This document shows positions 33,010 to 44,156 of a stretch of 64,000 nt of DNA, piece after piece. The number at the start of each line of letters is the position of its first letter. The first letter of the stretch is position 1. Origin of the DNA: Ceratopteris richardii (Eukaryota > Streptophyta > Polypodiopsida > Polypodiales > Pteridaceae); NCBI GenBank assembly GCA_020310875.1, contig CM035423.1, positions 140,452,723 to 140,516,722 on the forward strand. Direction: 5' to 3'. A model generated the notes under the pieces. It ran no database searches. It had not been told where the DNA came from and worked only from the letters and a program-made list of their open reading frames with translations. The translations under genes and the position numbers were made by a program.

Positions 33010-34470
33010 TGAAGGAAAGCTCCAATAGTGGAAGGGCATGCAACTAAATGTGGCTTGGAAAGTGATTGTGATTAATGCATTATTGATTTCCTCTATGATC
33101 TTTTTTTGTTTTCTCAGAGACCAAACAACAAAGAGTTGAAGAAGGAAAGGACCTACAAAAAATTTCTTCTACACAAGAAGCCCCAACAAGAGGGGGATGC
33201 CTAAGATAAAATGTGTAATTTTCACTTGCCCCAAGTATTCAAGGGGTTTGGGCATTCTAGATGTAGAAAGCTAGGCCAAAAAAATTGAAGCTAAATGGAT
33301 GATCAAAGGTTAGAGTGATGATAGGAAATTTGGTCCAAACTTATTTTGAAAAATAGAAAAAACCTATCCCTTTCCACCATACCAAAGTAGAATCACCTTT
33401 ATCGCCTCACACTTGTTCTCTACTAATTTGATGATCCCCAAAGGCTCCAACTTGGTTTGCTCTCTGTGGAAAGGCTGGAATAATTTGAGACCTCAATGTT
33501 CAATCAGTAATGACTGGAAGTGGGTTGTTGGTATTCAGTAAAATGATTTTGTTTGGTTCCCTATCTCAAGAATCAAGGAACTCAAGAAAGACAAGATCCA
33601 TAGGGCTAAGAAATTGTGGTTCAAAGGGTTTCATAAGTGGAAGCAACTATGGAAGTAAGAAAAAACACAGTGGGTCAAGTTTCAGGACATCGACCCTAGC
33701 CTCAAAGTGGGCTAACAAAATTGGCGCTCTTAAGGCATAAAATCAACACCTCGAATGCTTTCAAAACTTGTCTACTTCTCAAGTGGTATTTCCCCCATTC
33801 AAAGGGTTTCAAGCAGACGACTCGAAAGAAGCTAGGGAACATCTCCAGACATAAGACAAATCTAGATAATCACTGATCTCAATGCAATAAGTGGTGCACG
33901 ACTTAGTAATGGATTAGATGGGAGTTTCAACTCAAAGAGTTGAAGGTCTTGTTAATAGAGAATAAGAAATGGCTCCTCAAGTGGCAAAATTATCCATAGA
34001 AACATCTCAACCAATGTCAGAGCCAATAAAATTTGTGGTGCCCATCCATGGTGTAAAAGTTGTTTGAGTGGTAGAGAAGACATTGGGCACTTTTTCTTCT
34101 CTTGCCCAAAGAGTGATCAAATTTGGAAGTGTTTCAAAAAGTCCCTCTTGTTGGATCATCTGAGGTAAGAGCAAGTGCCACTTGCCAAAGCTATTAGCTA
34201 TTCATTTGGTCTACAGAATGCCATTAGAAATGAAGGTCTTTAGAAAATCTGGAAAGAAAATGTGCAAGCAACTTTGGTGATGATCTTTAGAAAAATCCAA
34301 AAAGTCCCAAGACTACATAGGGAGGAGAATTCAAAGTTGTAAAAGTTCTCCCAGGTTCAAACACCGCAATGTCTTTGCCTTAGATAAAACAAGTTGAAGA
34401 GTAAGTGGATCTCGGTGAAGGGGACTAAAGGATCGTCAAGCTCCTTTTTTGAGTCTCTTTAATTATGTTG
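33010..34470 (+). pseudogene. LINE ORF2, C-terminal half (L1 type)
   Basis: Coding fragments match the LINE at the right edge: WKGMQLNVAWKVIVINALL (compare WKGMQVNLAGHAMVV at 63380), RGMPKIK, SRGLGILDV, then CSLWKGWN and NDWKWVVG. A zinc-finger-like RT C-terminus follows (CKSCLSGREDIGHFFFSC near 34060). The 5' part is absent, as is normal for LINE copies. Stops and shifts are common. It starts just after the reversed copia LTR. Confidence 0.8.
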
Positions 34471-34479
34471 TAATGCTCT

Positions 34480-35171
34480 TCATGATTCTTAAGGATCCAT
34501 AGAAAACTCCATTATCTATGTGAACCCAAACTAATAGCTGGCTTGCTCTTTTTTTTTTCAAGAGGTTCGACAATAGCCTCATTAGGGGAAAAAATGAACC
34601 CTGCATGGGCCTTGTAAGGATCCCTAATTTTTAGGGATTAAGCTTAGTTATGTTCTTGTTTAAGGGGATAAAGTGCATTTAATAGGGCACTTTTTAGTAG
34701 GCTGGAGTAGGCTTTTTTTTAGGCTTTACTAGGCCTCTCTCTTTCTTCTTCTTGAGAGAGAGCAAGAGAATCTACTTTCCACATCATCAAACTCATGCAT
34801 GTATTTGAATAAAGAAATTAGCTTTTTTTTAAAACTCTCATTTTCAGTGTATATTAACTCAAAAGGGCCTATTTTTTAATATATATGTCAGACGTCACTT
34901 TTTTGGGCCCATTTCTTAAAGTTTCTTTTAGAAAAAGTATAATTTTTAAATTCCCTCCAAAAGTAAGTGCCACATCATAAAATCCGTGACTATGCTTCTC
35001 CCAAAAAATGACTTTTTCCAAATTTCATCATTTTCAGCCATACACAGTGGAACAATACACTTTAACCATACACATACAAGAAAACACATTTTCTGAGCAA
35101 AACATATGCTTTAGAGTCCCTTCCAACCGGCTTTCCATCTTTGTTTTTTATATTGCTAGTCATTATCAAAG
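34480..35171. other. AT-rich spacer
   Basis: T-runs and A-runs, with no coding sequence. It may include the LINE 3' untranslated region and the upstream region of the next gene. Confidence 0.4.
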
Positions 35172-37886
35172 ATGGTGTTGACATGTATCACAAACTTCAC
35201 AGTAGAACGTCCTCATGCTCCCACATCAACAAGTATCCATGTTTGTGTGCCTACAAAGTTTGCTCCAAATACACGATGCAACAATGATGCCAATTCTCAA
35301 AATGAACATCGTGCAGCTGGAGAAAAAAGTATCGATCTTTGGACTCATGGTTCACTATATCCTCTTGATCCAATATCTTCTTACCATCCAACATTCCATA
35401 ACCTCTCAACTTTACTTCAGTTCATTGGTGCACGTGAAGCTGGACTTTTAGATTACTGCAAGCAATTATCTACACATTCACATGCTACTGTTAAGTATTG
35501 GTTCCAACAATATCAACTCCATCATATGAGGGTGGTCACTTTAGAAAGCACAATCATATCTTTACAAAAACAACTTGTAGATTTTGAATAGGATATGGAA
35601 GAAAAAGAAAGCACAATTTCAAAGTTAACTACCAATCTCCAGCAGCTGAAAGAGACTCCACTTGGTATGAGGCATAGGAAAAGAGCATTGTCATCCTTTG
35701 AAGCTCTTTTGGTAGGTGGTGGAGCATGCAAACAATGTATGTATGCAACAAGGTGAGTGTTTGTTTTACTTTTATATGTTTTAATGAAGATTTGTAATGG
35801 AATCTTTCATTGTGTAGGTCATTTATTCAAGACATAACTCCTTCATCAACAACACAAGACCAATTCAAGATGATGAATAGCTATATAAACACCAAAGAAA
35901 TCACTTCTGCTATAGACTCACCCATAGGAAAGTGTATTAGAGTTGTTGTTGAAGCTGAGTGTTTAGAGATGTGCAGACAATATGTGACGAAGCGGGCATC
36001 AATAGAAATGGGTATACTGCAATGTATACCCTTCTGAGGCAAGCCTTACAAGCACAAGGTATTTCTCAAAGTATATTTCCATGCCCATGTAAAGTGTCTA
36101 AAAAAAAAAACTTCAAATGAGGATGTGACTCGTACTATTGGATAATATTTATTCATAGAAGACACTACGCCTACCTCTGTTTATCATCCAAATATTCCCA
36201 AGAAGCAATCAAAGATCCTATCTACACAAGGATTTACTTACACTAAATTCAACAATATATTTGTGGATCTTCAGAAGCTTCAACAAGCAATGGTTCACTT
36301 TTATAGTTCAACAATCAAAGGTACCCCTACTACATTTTATTTGATGTTGAAGTTTTATTGCATTCAAGTGTCATATTAAGATAATGTTTTCTCTCTTGTG
36401 CACACTGTAATGTTAAGTTAAAGTTCATACTAAAGCTTGATGAGTGCCAAATCATAAAGGGTCGGCGACTAGAAAGGTTGAGTGTGATGCTAATGAATGA
36501 AGTTATGGACCATGCAATGAGTGATGAAACTTTAGGATCCACTTCCCATTTGACTTACAGTGTGCAATCAGAGAGAGATATCTGGTGGTTAGGTGCTATA
36601 GAAGTTCCCAAAGAAATAAACAATGTTATTTTGTGGATTTTTAGTAGGACTCCATGGATTACAAAAGTAATCTCTTCTCAGATACATGGGCAAAAGCTTT
36701 CTGTAGATGATATAGGTGGTTTTGAGGTAGAATGGCATTTGGGTGGAGACCTTAAGAGTGTAAAATGCATGTTAGATTGTAAACAAGGAGCATATTCTCT
36801 CTATCCTTGCCCATATTGTACACAAGGTTACAGAGGATCTAAGAGACAGTCTAAACCTGCAAGGGTATTGATGAGAGTTGATGACTCTGAAGAAATTGAT
36901 GAAACAGACTCATCAAGTCACAAGGAATGAGATATATCACTTTTGAGGTGTCCAATGTTACAGAAACCAACTCGTGATAAAATAAGCAATGATTGGAACC
37001 CCATTATTCCATTTCCATTAGTCAATGTTCACTTTTGTACTTTGCATGCATTCATGAGGATCTTTGACAGGCTTTTGAAGCTCCATGTTGAATATGCATT
37101 TGCAATGAAACCACTAGAGAGGTCTACAATAGCAATCCAAAAAATAGAAGATCTTTTGAATTCTATTGTTTGTCATGGTGGCCATGTATCTTTAGTTGTC
37201 AAGAAATATGGTGAGTCTCAAGAGATTTTACAATAAGTTTTAATGACTGGGAAGAAGGCAAGACATTTCTTTAAAAGAAAAGAGATGTGAATAGTCAAGG
37301 TGATGGGAAATGGGAGCTTTGGAAGGACTTGTGTTCAATTACAACAGACAATGATAGTCAAATTGACCTCATTAACAAGCGAAAGAAGGTTTGGTCATTG
37401 TTAGATCAATTGTTACATTTGATGTGTTTGGTTTCCACTAATGCTTCACAACGAGAATTATTCCAAGTGACTGTGAAGGAGTTTACACAATCATCCATCT
37501 TATCTTGGGGAGAAAGCAACATTACACATTACATAGTAAGTTTTGCTTACATTTTTTTATTTGGTCTTAAACACCATGTGTATATCTTATTGACTAGATC
37601 ATTGCATATTCTTTTTGCACATGGAGCATATTTTATGAATCGATATGGATTAGTGGACATTTTTAGTACACAAGGAATGGAGAAGTCACATTAGAGGCCT
37701 AGAGATGTTTACTATAAAAACACTTGGTATGGGGGTGGTCTACTCCAATCAAACTATTTAGAAGAAATGCTCAACTGGTTTTTTCGTGCGACATTCGCTA
37801 GAAAATATGTAATGGAACGAGCATGTGAGTCACAAATAGCAAAGATTACAGGAAAGCTACAACATGATATTGCAAGAGAGAAGTGA
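35172..37886 (+). pseudogene. Spliced gene resembling a DDE (RNase-H-fold) transposase
   Basis: Exon 1 (35172-35752) joins exon 2 at 35818 across GTGAGT...GTGTAG, keeping frame (ATR then SFIQD). Downstream coding gives KLDECQIIKG (Asp at 36439), then GGDLKSVKCML with PCPYC (36742-36820), then FHCTLHAFMRIFDRLLKL (about 37030-37080). In another frame (37287-37694) it gives ITHYIVSF, LHILFAHGAYFMNRYG and FSTQGMEKSH. Asp...GDLK-CxxC...LHxxxRI...HYxH-QGxE is the order seen in a group of uncharacterised transposase-like proteins and recalls RAG1/Transib, where the acids are D, D and E. Stops at 35589 and 36928 and at least two shifts make it inactive. No terminal repeats were found, so a transposon identity is inferred. 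Confidence 0.55.
35753..35817 (+). other. Intron of the transposase-like gene
   Basis: Donor AAG|GTGAGT and acceptor TTTCATTGTGTAG| flank a 65-base AT-rich stretch. Removal keeps the frame (split codon AG|G), which supports a real splice and the + strand. Confidence 0.65.
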
Positions 37887-38116
37887 ATGTCATCATCAGG
37901 ACCGCTACACCATGCCCAATGGCATGCATAAAGAGTCTGCGAGGGTTCTGCTTGGAAATAGTTTCCAAACTCTTAAAATGCATTATTTTTTTCAAGTTTC
38001 TTACAACTCCTTTCACTTCAAATAAACTTTCAATGTTTTTGTGAATATACTTTTAATGTCTTAAAACTAATTTTTATCCATTTAAATGTGAACATGACAA
38101 TTCTTAAGTGAAAGGC

Positions 38117-38124
38117 TATAAATA
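38117..38124 (+). promoter_or_regulatory. TATA box before the histone-like gene
   Basis: TATAAATA, 42 bases upstream of the ATG at 38166. Its presence suggests the gene keeps a core promoter, although the leader would be short (about 10-20 bases). Confidence 0.5.
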
Positions 38125-38165
38125 AAGGTTTCCTTCCTCATTTTACCACTTTACAACCTAAGAGA

Positions 38166-39053
38166 ATGGCACACACAAAGAAGACTGCTAGAAAGGATCA
38201 TGTCGTCTACCCTAGCCATGTGCAAGGTACTCAACGCCCAACATGGATGACACCCCACAAGAAGCGTTGAACCACAAGCCACTCTTTTAGACGAAACTCG
38301 GGTGCAGGGACACACTCTGGTAGCATTCCACCACGGAAGGATGAAGCTTCACAAGAGAGAGATGTAACACAAGAAGTAAATTATTCCCCTCCCACATCTG
38401 ATGATGAGCCCGCAGTGAGGACACCACTCAAGGCAAGGCCCAAACAACGAGGATGGATGCAAGTTATGATGGATAAAACATCAAAGTTAGAGAGTTCCTC
38501 AAATCAAGAAAGTGTTAACAAACCACCATGGAACAATGATCGTATCCCCGTGAACCATCGAGTAACACAAGGAAGCAAGACACTCCCCGCAAGACAAGGA
38601 AAAAGACCAACCGATGAAGAAAGAGAGCAAAGTCGGGCAGAGCAAGTAAATGATGAGGCAGGACCATCTAGGCGTGCTCTAAGAAGAAAGAAGAACTATC
38701 AACCGCATCGTAGACCACAATGACCACAACCCAACATCCTCCCAAATGCAAGAGCACCGCAAAGGTGCAAAAAGCAAACCAGAGCCTTTGCAGAGATTCG
38801 ACACTATCAAAAGTCTATGGAGCTTCTTATTCCACGAAGGCCATTTGCAAGAGTTGTGAAGGAAGAGATCCAAAGCTATTGCGCTGGACTTTGTATCCAA
38901 GGGATAGCCATTGAAGCCCTCCAAGAAGCTACAGAGGCGTATCTTATCTCAATGTTGGAGGACTCTAACATGTGTGCCATCCATGCAAAGAGAGTGACAA
39001 TACAACCTAAAGATTTGCAGCTAGTTAGAAGAATTAGAGGGAATAACCCTTAA
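38166..39053 (+). pseudogene. Histone H3 variant / CENH3-like pseudogene, long N-tail
   Basis: One frame of 296 codons starts MAHTKKTARK, close to the MARTKQTARK start of H3. It ends in a histone fold: [54 protein letters not shown] and [12 protein letters not shown]. Two TGA codons interrupt it (38268 and 38721), both explicable as CGA-to-TGA changes. No other shift is needed. The N-tail of about 200 residues is far longer than H3 (about 40) or most CENH3, and is basic and Ser/Pro-rich. Loop 1 has the canonical H3 length, which argues against a typical CENH3, whose loop 1 is usually longer. No introns are seen, so it may be a retrocopy, although a TATA box lies upstream. Confidence 0.8.
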
Positions 39054-39307
39054 CAAATATTTGTACTCCCTTGTTTGGATAGCTTTTTGTATATCCCAAA
39101 TGATGAGTATTTTGTAAATCCCAAATGATGAATATAATCTTTTCCTTCTTATATTTGCTCTCCCAAGTGTTTATCTCTTAGTGTACATGTTTTGAAGTCT
39201 ATTTCTCCTATGTATCTAGGTGTCTTTTTCCAGTACCTCTTTGAAGTGTTTTGCATAGTTTAATCACTTGTTTTACTGTATTGCTTGTAAGTGGTGTTGC
39301 TATATAA

Positions 39308-39426
39308 TGCATGGAATGGCCAAAGAATGCAAAAAAAAGCCCTGCCATAGAAACGCGGGGATCCTCGCATTTTTGTGGCAGGCCTTTTTTTTTGCATTTC
39401 AAAGCCATGAAACCACATGCCATGCA
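39308..39426. repeat. Foldback (MITE-like) element, copy A
   Basis: An inverted repeat of about 119 bases with TGCATGG...CCATGCA ends. The arms contain AATGCAAAAAAAAG-GCC, CTGCCA and CGCGGGGAT / ATCCTCGC. It is the same family as copy B at 39657-39794 but with a shorter, less perfect stem. No protein is coded. Confidence 0.75.
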
Positions 39427-39656
39427 CATTGGAGCATATGATTGGCCTTAGATAGGGTGCGCTGCATGCTAACCCTCTGACCAATAGCTAAACAATGTTC
39501 ATGAACATTCAAATGTACTTATTTATTGCTATATGCTTATATGCATCTAGAGGAGTCTAAATTTTCTCTAATTATTGCACATAAGAAGAGTCTTCCACAA
39601 TTCCCCAAGTCTATGTTGTAATTGAGGGACATAGACTTCCAATATAAGGAACTTAG

Positions 39657-39794
39657 TGCATGGGATGGCCTAGGAATGCAAAAAAAAAGGCCTACCATAG
39701 AAATGCGGGGATGGGTCCTGCAAAACTTTTGTAGGGCTCATCCCCACGTTTCTATGGTAGGCCTTTTTTTTTCATTCCTAGGCCATCCCATGCA
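39657..39794. repeat. Foldback (MITE-like) element, copy B
   Basis: 138 bases. The left arm starts TGCATGGGATGGCCTAGGAA and the right arm ends with its reverse complement. Arms of about 57 bases pair almost perfectly around a loop of about 24 bases (GGTCCTGCAAAAC...). The transcript would form a long hairpin, a typical source of small RNAs. No clear target duplication was found. Confidence 0.85.
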
Positions 39795-39926
39795 TTTTGG
39801 GCAACAAAAAGAACAAGAATGATTGGAAAAAGACTGATTAAATTGTGCACAAGTTAAGAGATTGTCAAAAGCATAAAGACAATGCACATGGAAATTGGAA
39901 AAACAATAATTGGTATTATTAAGTTT

Positions 39927-42900
39927 TTACAAATGGCTCTCGATCTTGAGCCTCTCCACTACATTCTTTCTTCTCTGAAAAGACAGTGGCAATTGGTAAG
40001 TCAAAACTGATTGGGATATTAACTGAGGGATTGTCAATCCAAGACCTAAAGCTATTCCTATTTGACCTAATATTTTTCCTCTAAAGTTAACTCCTAGGGT
40101 AGTAAGGGCAAAGAACTTCCTAACCAGAAATATAAAATTGGTCCCTTGCATTATTGTAGATAGGCACAAAAATTTGCTCAAGGCCTTCAGACAACAAGTC
40201 ATGAAGTGTCCTTGAGGGGAAAAGTCCTTGTGGATTATGACAAAATCTTCCTTTGGCAATTTTCCAATGTAATGTGCCAAGGAAGATCCATGGCCACGGG
40301 CAACACGGTCACCACCACTCCTTGCTGCAATTTATCCACTTCAATTGCTTCCTGCACATAGACAATCATAAAATTAAATAGATACATCTTGTATGAACAT
40401 GAGAAAACCATAAATGTCATTAGATACTTACATCTTGAAGCCTATCTTTATCCTCTCCTCTTCCCATTGCATCTAGTGGAATCAATGAGTGGGCCATGCC
40501 ACTTTGCTCCACAATAGGGGATGTTGGATTCTTCTTCTCCAAAATTCTTTCCCTTGCTATGGCCAGATCTTCTTCAGTGGCATTTTGGTTGGCATGGCTC
40601 AAAATCTCTTCACACACAAATGCAATGGTGTCTTCAATTGAATCACAAAGTGGAATTGTTGTCTTTTTGATAATGTCAGAAGTGTTGTCCATGGGAACAT
40701 CCGAGGTTGAGCAAAAAATACTAAGGCATTCGTCAAGGTGTAGACCGAGTGCCTTCTCAATATCATGTAAGAACAAAAAATCCTCGCCGTCAACATTTAC
40801 AACTGAAAACATCTCCATCTCTACCTCTGGTAGAGTGGGTTCCATGGGCTCTAAGTTGGAGGGTGGACTAGTCTATGTACTGGCTTCCTTTAATTTGTCC
40901 ACTACTCCTTGTGGAAATTTTCTGCAAATTTTTTGACTCTCTTTTAATAAGTTGAGAGCTTCTGTCTGGGGTTCCTTCTTGTCATCTACAAAGCCCCCAA
41001 TAACAAGATGGGGTAGGTCCATGGGTGTAGGTTCGGGCTCCTCATTGACAAAAAAGATGGTTGTTGCAACATAGGAAATATATTTTCTTCCCATTTTCCT
41101 TTTCTTATTTAATTGTTTAATTAAGGGCATTGTGTCATCTAATAGGTGCCCTGCATCCTCAACAACAGCCATGAAATGCTTTAAGCGCTTCGCAAATGCC
41201 TCATCTCCTTTATGAATGTAGAAAAGTAGGTCACATTGGACCCATTTACACTCATATGTTGGAATATCTATAGCATATCTTAATATATAGAATTCCATAA
41301 AATCTGTGAGCTCATCGATCACATCGGAGTTCATGGCTATTGTCCCTTCAAGATTGGGGACTCTAGAGACTAGGTCATACAAATCCATACAACCTTTCTA
41401 GTCTGTAGTATCCAAAAACTCCATGAATAGATCTCGAGGAGATTCATGGAAGTGGTGCAATTTCAAAAAATGTGTTTCTGATGACAAAATAATGCAGAGA
41501 ACACCGAAGGATATGAATTTTTTTGCTTCAAAGCAAATGTCTAAATATAACACAACGGAAAACATGAGCAACCACATTTGTAAGTAGTGAACATAGACTT
41601 TTTGACATTCCAAAAGTTTTGAAATTACCATTGCAGAGAAGAAGGTATATACAATAGGTTCTTGAAAGTGCAAAAACCATGAGATACAATGACTAGGGCC
41701 CAAGAAGTGACATTATCAGGTTGCAAAAGAACTATTTCAATGAGAGTTCTTTTCCATCTTTGCTCCAATCTACAAGGACTTTCATTTTGTATTCCAATCT
41801 TCTGTCCACCTGTAAACAATTTGCAAGAAATTGAAGTCATTAAAGTTAAATAAACAATAATGAAAAGATTACTTTAACAAAATCACAAAACATTTCTCAC
41901 CTTATGTCCTTGTATTTTGAATTTGGATTGAGTTAGTCCTTCAGACCCCATAATCACCAAGTGTTCTCTTAGATTAGCCAAGGTCCAATGATTATTCACT
42001 AAAATATTTTCTGTTTCATTGTTGGGCAATCTAAGCTTTATTTTAAATGAATGTAAAGATCCCTCTCAACTTTGAAATGGTATCAATTTGCCAAGTTTGC
42101 ACATCCAACAATCATAGTAGAATCTAATGTATAATGAAGTACGTTGTTTCAAATATCGAAATCCTATACCTGTTCCACCTATTTTACAAAGATATTTATC
42201 ACCTTTTGCAATTCCTTCTATCAAACCCCAATTTTCACCAAGAAGACTTTCGACTTGCTCATATGTGATATCTTTACACATGAACATGGTGGAAGTCTCT
42301 TGGAATGAGAATCCCTCGAATAAATATACAAAGCAATGAATGGGAAAAGACCAGTGCAAACCTACAGACCTAGACACTTTTGTGAATTTCAAAGAGTTAT
42401 GTATATCCATTACAATCTTGTGCTTCAAAGATGATAGGTACCATATATTAGGTTTTGGCCACTCCAAGCTAAGAAGAGAATGTACAATTCTCTCTAACCT
42501 TCCAAAACCATTCATTATAGAGGGTACAACATATCTATGTGTGTAAAAGGAAAATCTATCATGGTAAAGTTGAGCAGGAGATATTTCTGGAAAGACTAGT
42601 GCACCAACATCTGCATGCAATGCCTAGAGAATACCTATAAGACTATGAAGTGGTTGCTCTTCCACCAAAGTAGAAGGAAATATATCTGAAACAAACAAAA
42701 ACATATTTAAATAGTTCAAAAATATATTCAAAATAAGAAAACATACAATATTGTAAAGTAATACTTACAATTCACAGGATACCTCATTCTACTAGAGTTT
42801 TCAAGTTTCATAGTTGCCATTGTAAAAACATGTTGTACAATAGCAACCATCCCATTGTCTTTGTGGTTCTTGAAGCCAAGTAACTTTCCCTTCCAATGAA

Positions 42901-43078
42901 GATCTAAGTTTCCACGATCTCTAACTCGATGAGGCCCAACTCTAGAGGGTTGCATGTACACCCATGCACCCTTGGAGTACTCATGTGATAGCCACTGTCC
43001 ATCTGTGGCTTTGATATTGTGACATCTTAATGTGAGGATTTCATCTTTCGGTTGCCTAGAAGCTTTAGATATTGCCAT
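39927..43078 (-). pseudogene. Unrecognised multi-exon gene remnant
   Basis: Exon 1 is 43078-42769 (Met at 43078). Canonical splices join it to 42685-41901 and then to 41809 onward; GTAAGT/TTTCAG and GTGAGA/TTACAG are visible and the first join keeps frame. A later exon, 41388 to about 40428, reads through with one TAG and ends in GAT|GTAAGTATC. A last exon starts near 40353 after a TGTGCAG acceptor. Features include RDRGNLDLHWKGKLLGF and HADVGALVFPEISPAQL. A stretch at 42060-41901 (KIKLRLPNN...NNHWTLANLREHL) resembles a ubiquitin-like fold, followed by an acidic Glu-rich part and a hydrophobic C-terminus. Several stops (near 42618, 42064, 40860) show decay. I do not recognise the family; it could be host-derived or the product of a DNA transposon. 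Confidence 0.55.
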
Positions 43079-43514
43079 TGAAGCTAAAGGTCTTCAAGCT
43101 ACAACAATATTTCGAGATAGGAGATGCAAGTAGGTTGGAGTGTAGAAAGAGGAGCTTCAATGGTGTGCTCCAGAGTGAACGGAGTGGGAAAAGATGACTT
43201 TTTGGGATCTAGGTATGAAAATGTGAGGTTTAGGAGGGAAATAACGTTTTTTTGAGTATTTTTGAAAAAATCTATTTTTTTCAGCTCAAAAAATGCATGG
43301 GTATTGAATTTGGGGTCAAAAAGAGTACTTTTGATCCTAAAAAGTAATGCTGGGTCCATTCTTAGTGTTATGATGAGTTTTTTACCTTTTTAGAATTTTT
43401 GAATTTTTGGGCCCAACTAAGTTACGAGATTCCTTTTCTCTCTAGAGGTAACTCATTAAATAAGGGAGAAATATGTCCCCTCTCCCCCATTCAGCCTAGT
43501 ATTTTATAGGGCAT
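43079..43514. other. Spacer between the unknown gene and the gypsy
   Basis: This is upstream of the - strand gene and includes T-rich stretches. No coding region was recognised. GGCAT at 43510-43514 is the left copy of the gypsy target duplication. Confidence 0.5.
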
Positions 43515-44142
43515 TGTCACTCTAGCACAATGGCAAGTACCAACGTGAGGAGCTTCACCTCATAAATGTCAATCCGTGGAGACGTGAGGACCGATATGAA
43601 GACCGTGAGCAAGTGATGGCACAAGTGTGTGAGTGAAAGCACACAAACATGCACACACATACACACACACGCGCACAAGGTAAGAGCAAAGAGTGGAACA
43701 ATGGAAGATCTTCGATTACAAACGAACTCTCTTACAAAGCTAAAATCTACAAGAAGCTAACCTTAAAAATGAGCTCCCCAGCCCTTTTTATAGTTTTTTG
43801 AGTGGTTTTGGCCTTGTCCGGACCTAGTGTCCGGCCTAGTTAAAAATTAAGTTCCGAGGCTTATTTGGGGGCTCAATTGAGTCTAAAAATTATGAAAATT
43901 GGTAGGATGATAGTTCTAATACTCCTCAAGCTCGAGGACTCCTCGGATTGAACAAAATGGAGTTGCAAAAAATGAGAAATGGTATTTACAATGCTTTTTA
44001 GTGATTAAAATCACTATTTTTATAGGGATTTCTTCTGAAAATTTGTCAGGTGTTTCTTGGAGCTCCCTACTTGCTTCTTCTTCTTGTGTGTCCACTTCCT
44101 TGATGTGCTTCCATGCTTTGTCCTTGACCTTGAGCTTCAACA
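43515..44142 (-). repeat. 3' LTR of the gypsy element
   Basis: 628 bases, matching 59146-59749. In element sense it starts TGTTGAAG and ends GTGACA. It holds a short (CA)n stretch near 43640-43676. The partner copy carries a small internal duplication (about 59580-59640) absent here. Confidence 0.9.
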
Positions 44143-44156
44143 CCCCCCCCTCTTGA
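44143..44156 (-). promoter_or_regulatory. Polypurine tract of the gypsy element
   Basis: In element sense, ACTCAAGAGGGGGGG lies directly before the 3' LTR start TGTTGAAG. It is the priming site for plus-strand DNA. Confidence 0.8.

Noticed and set aside
38166-39053. A canonical histone H3 gene
   Set aside because: Two in-frame TGA codons, a very long tail and a diverged fold exclude an ordinary functional H3.
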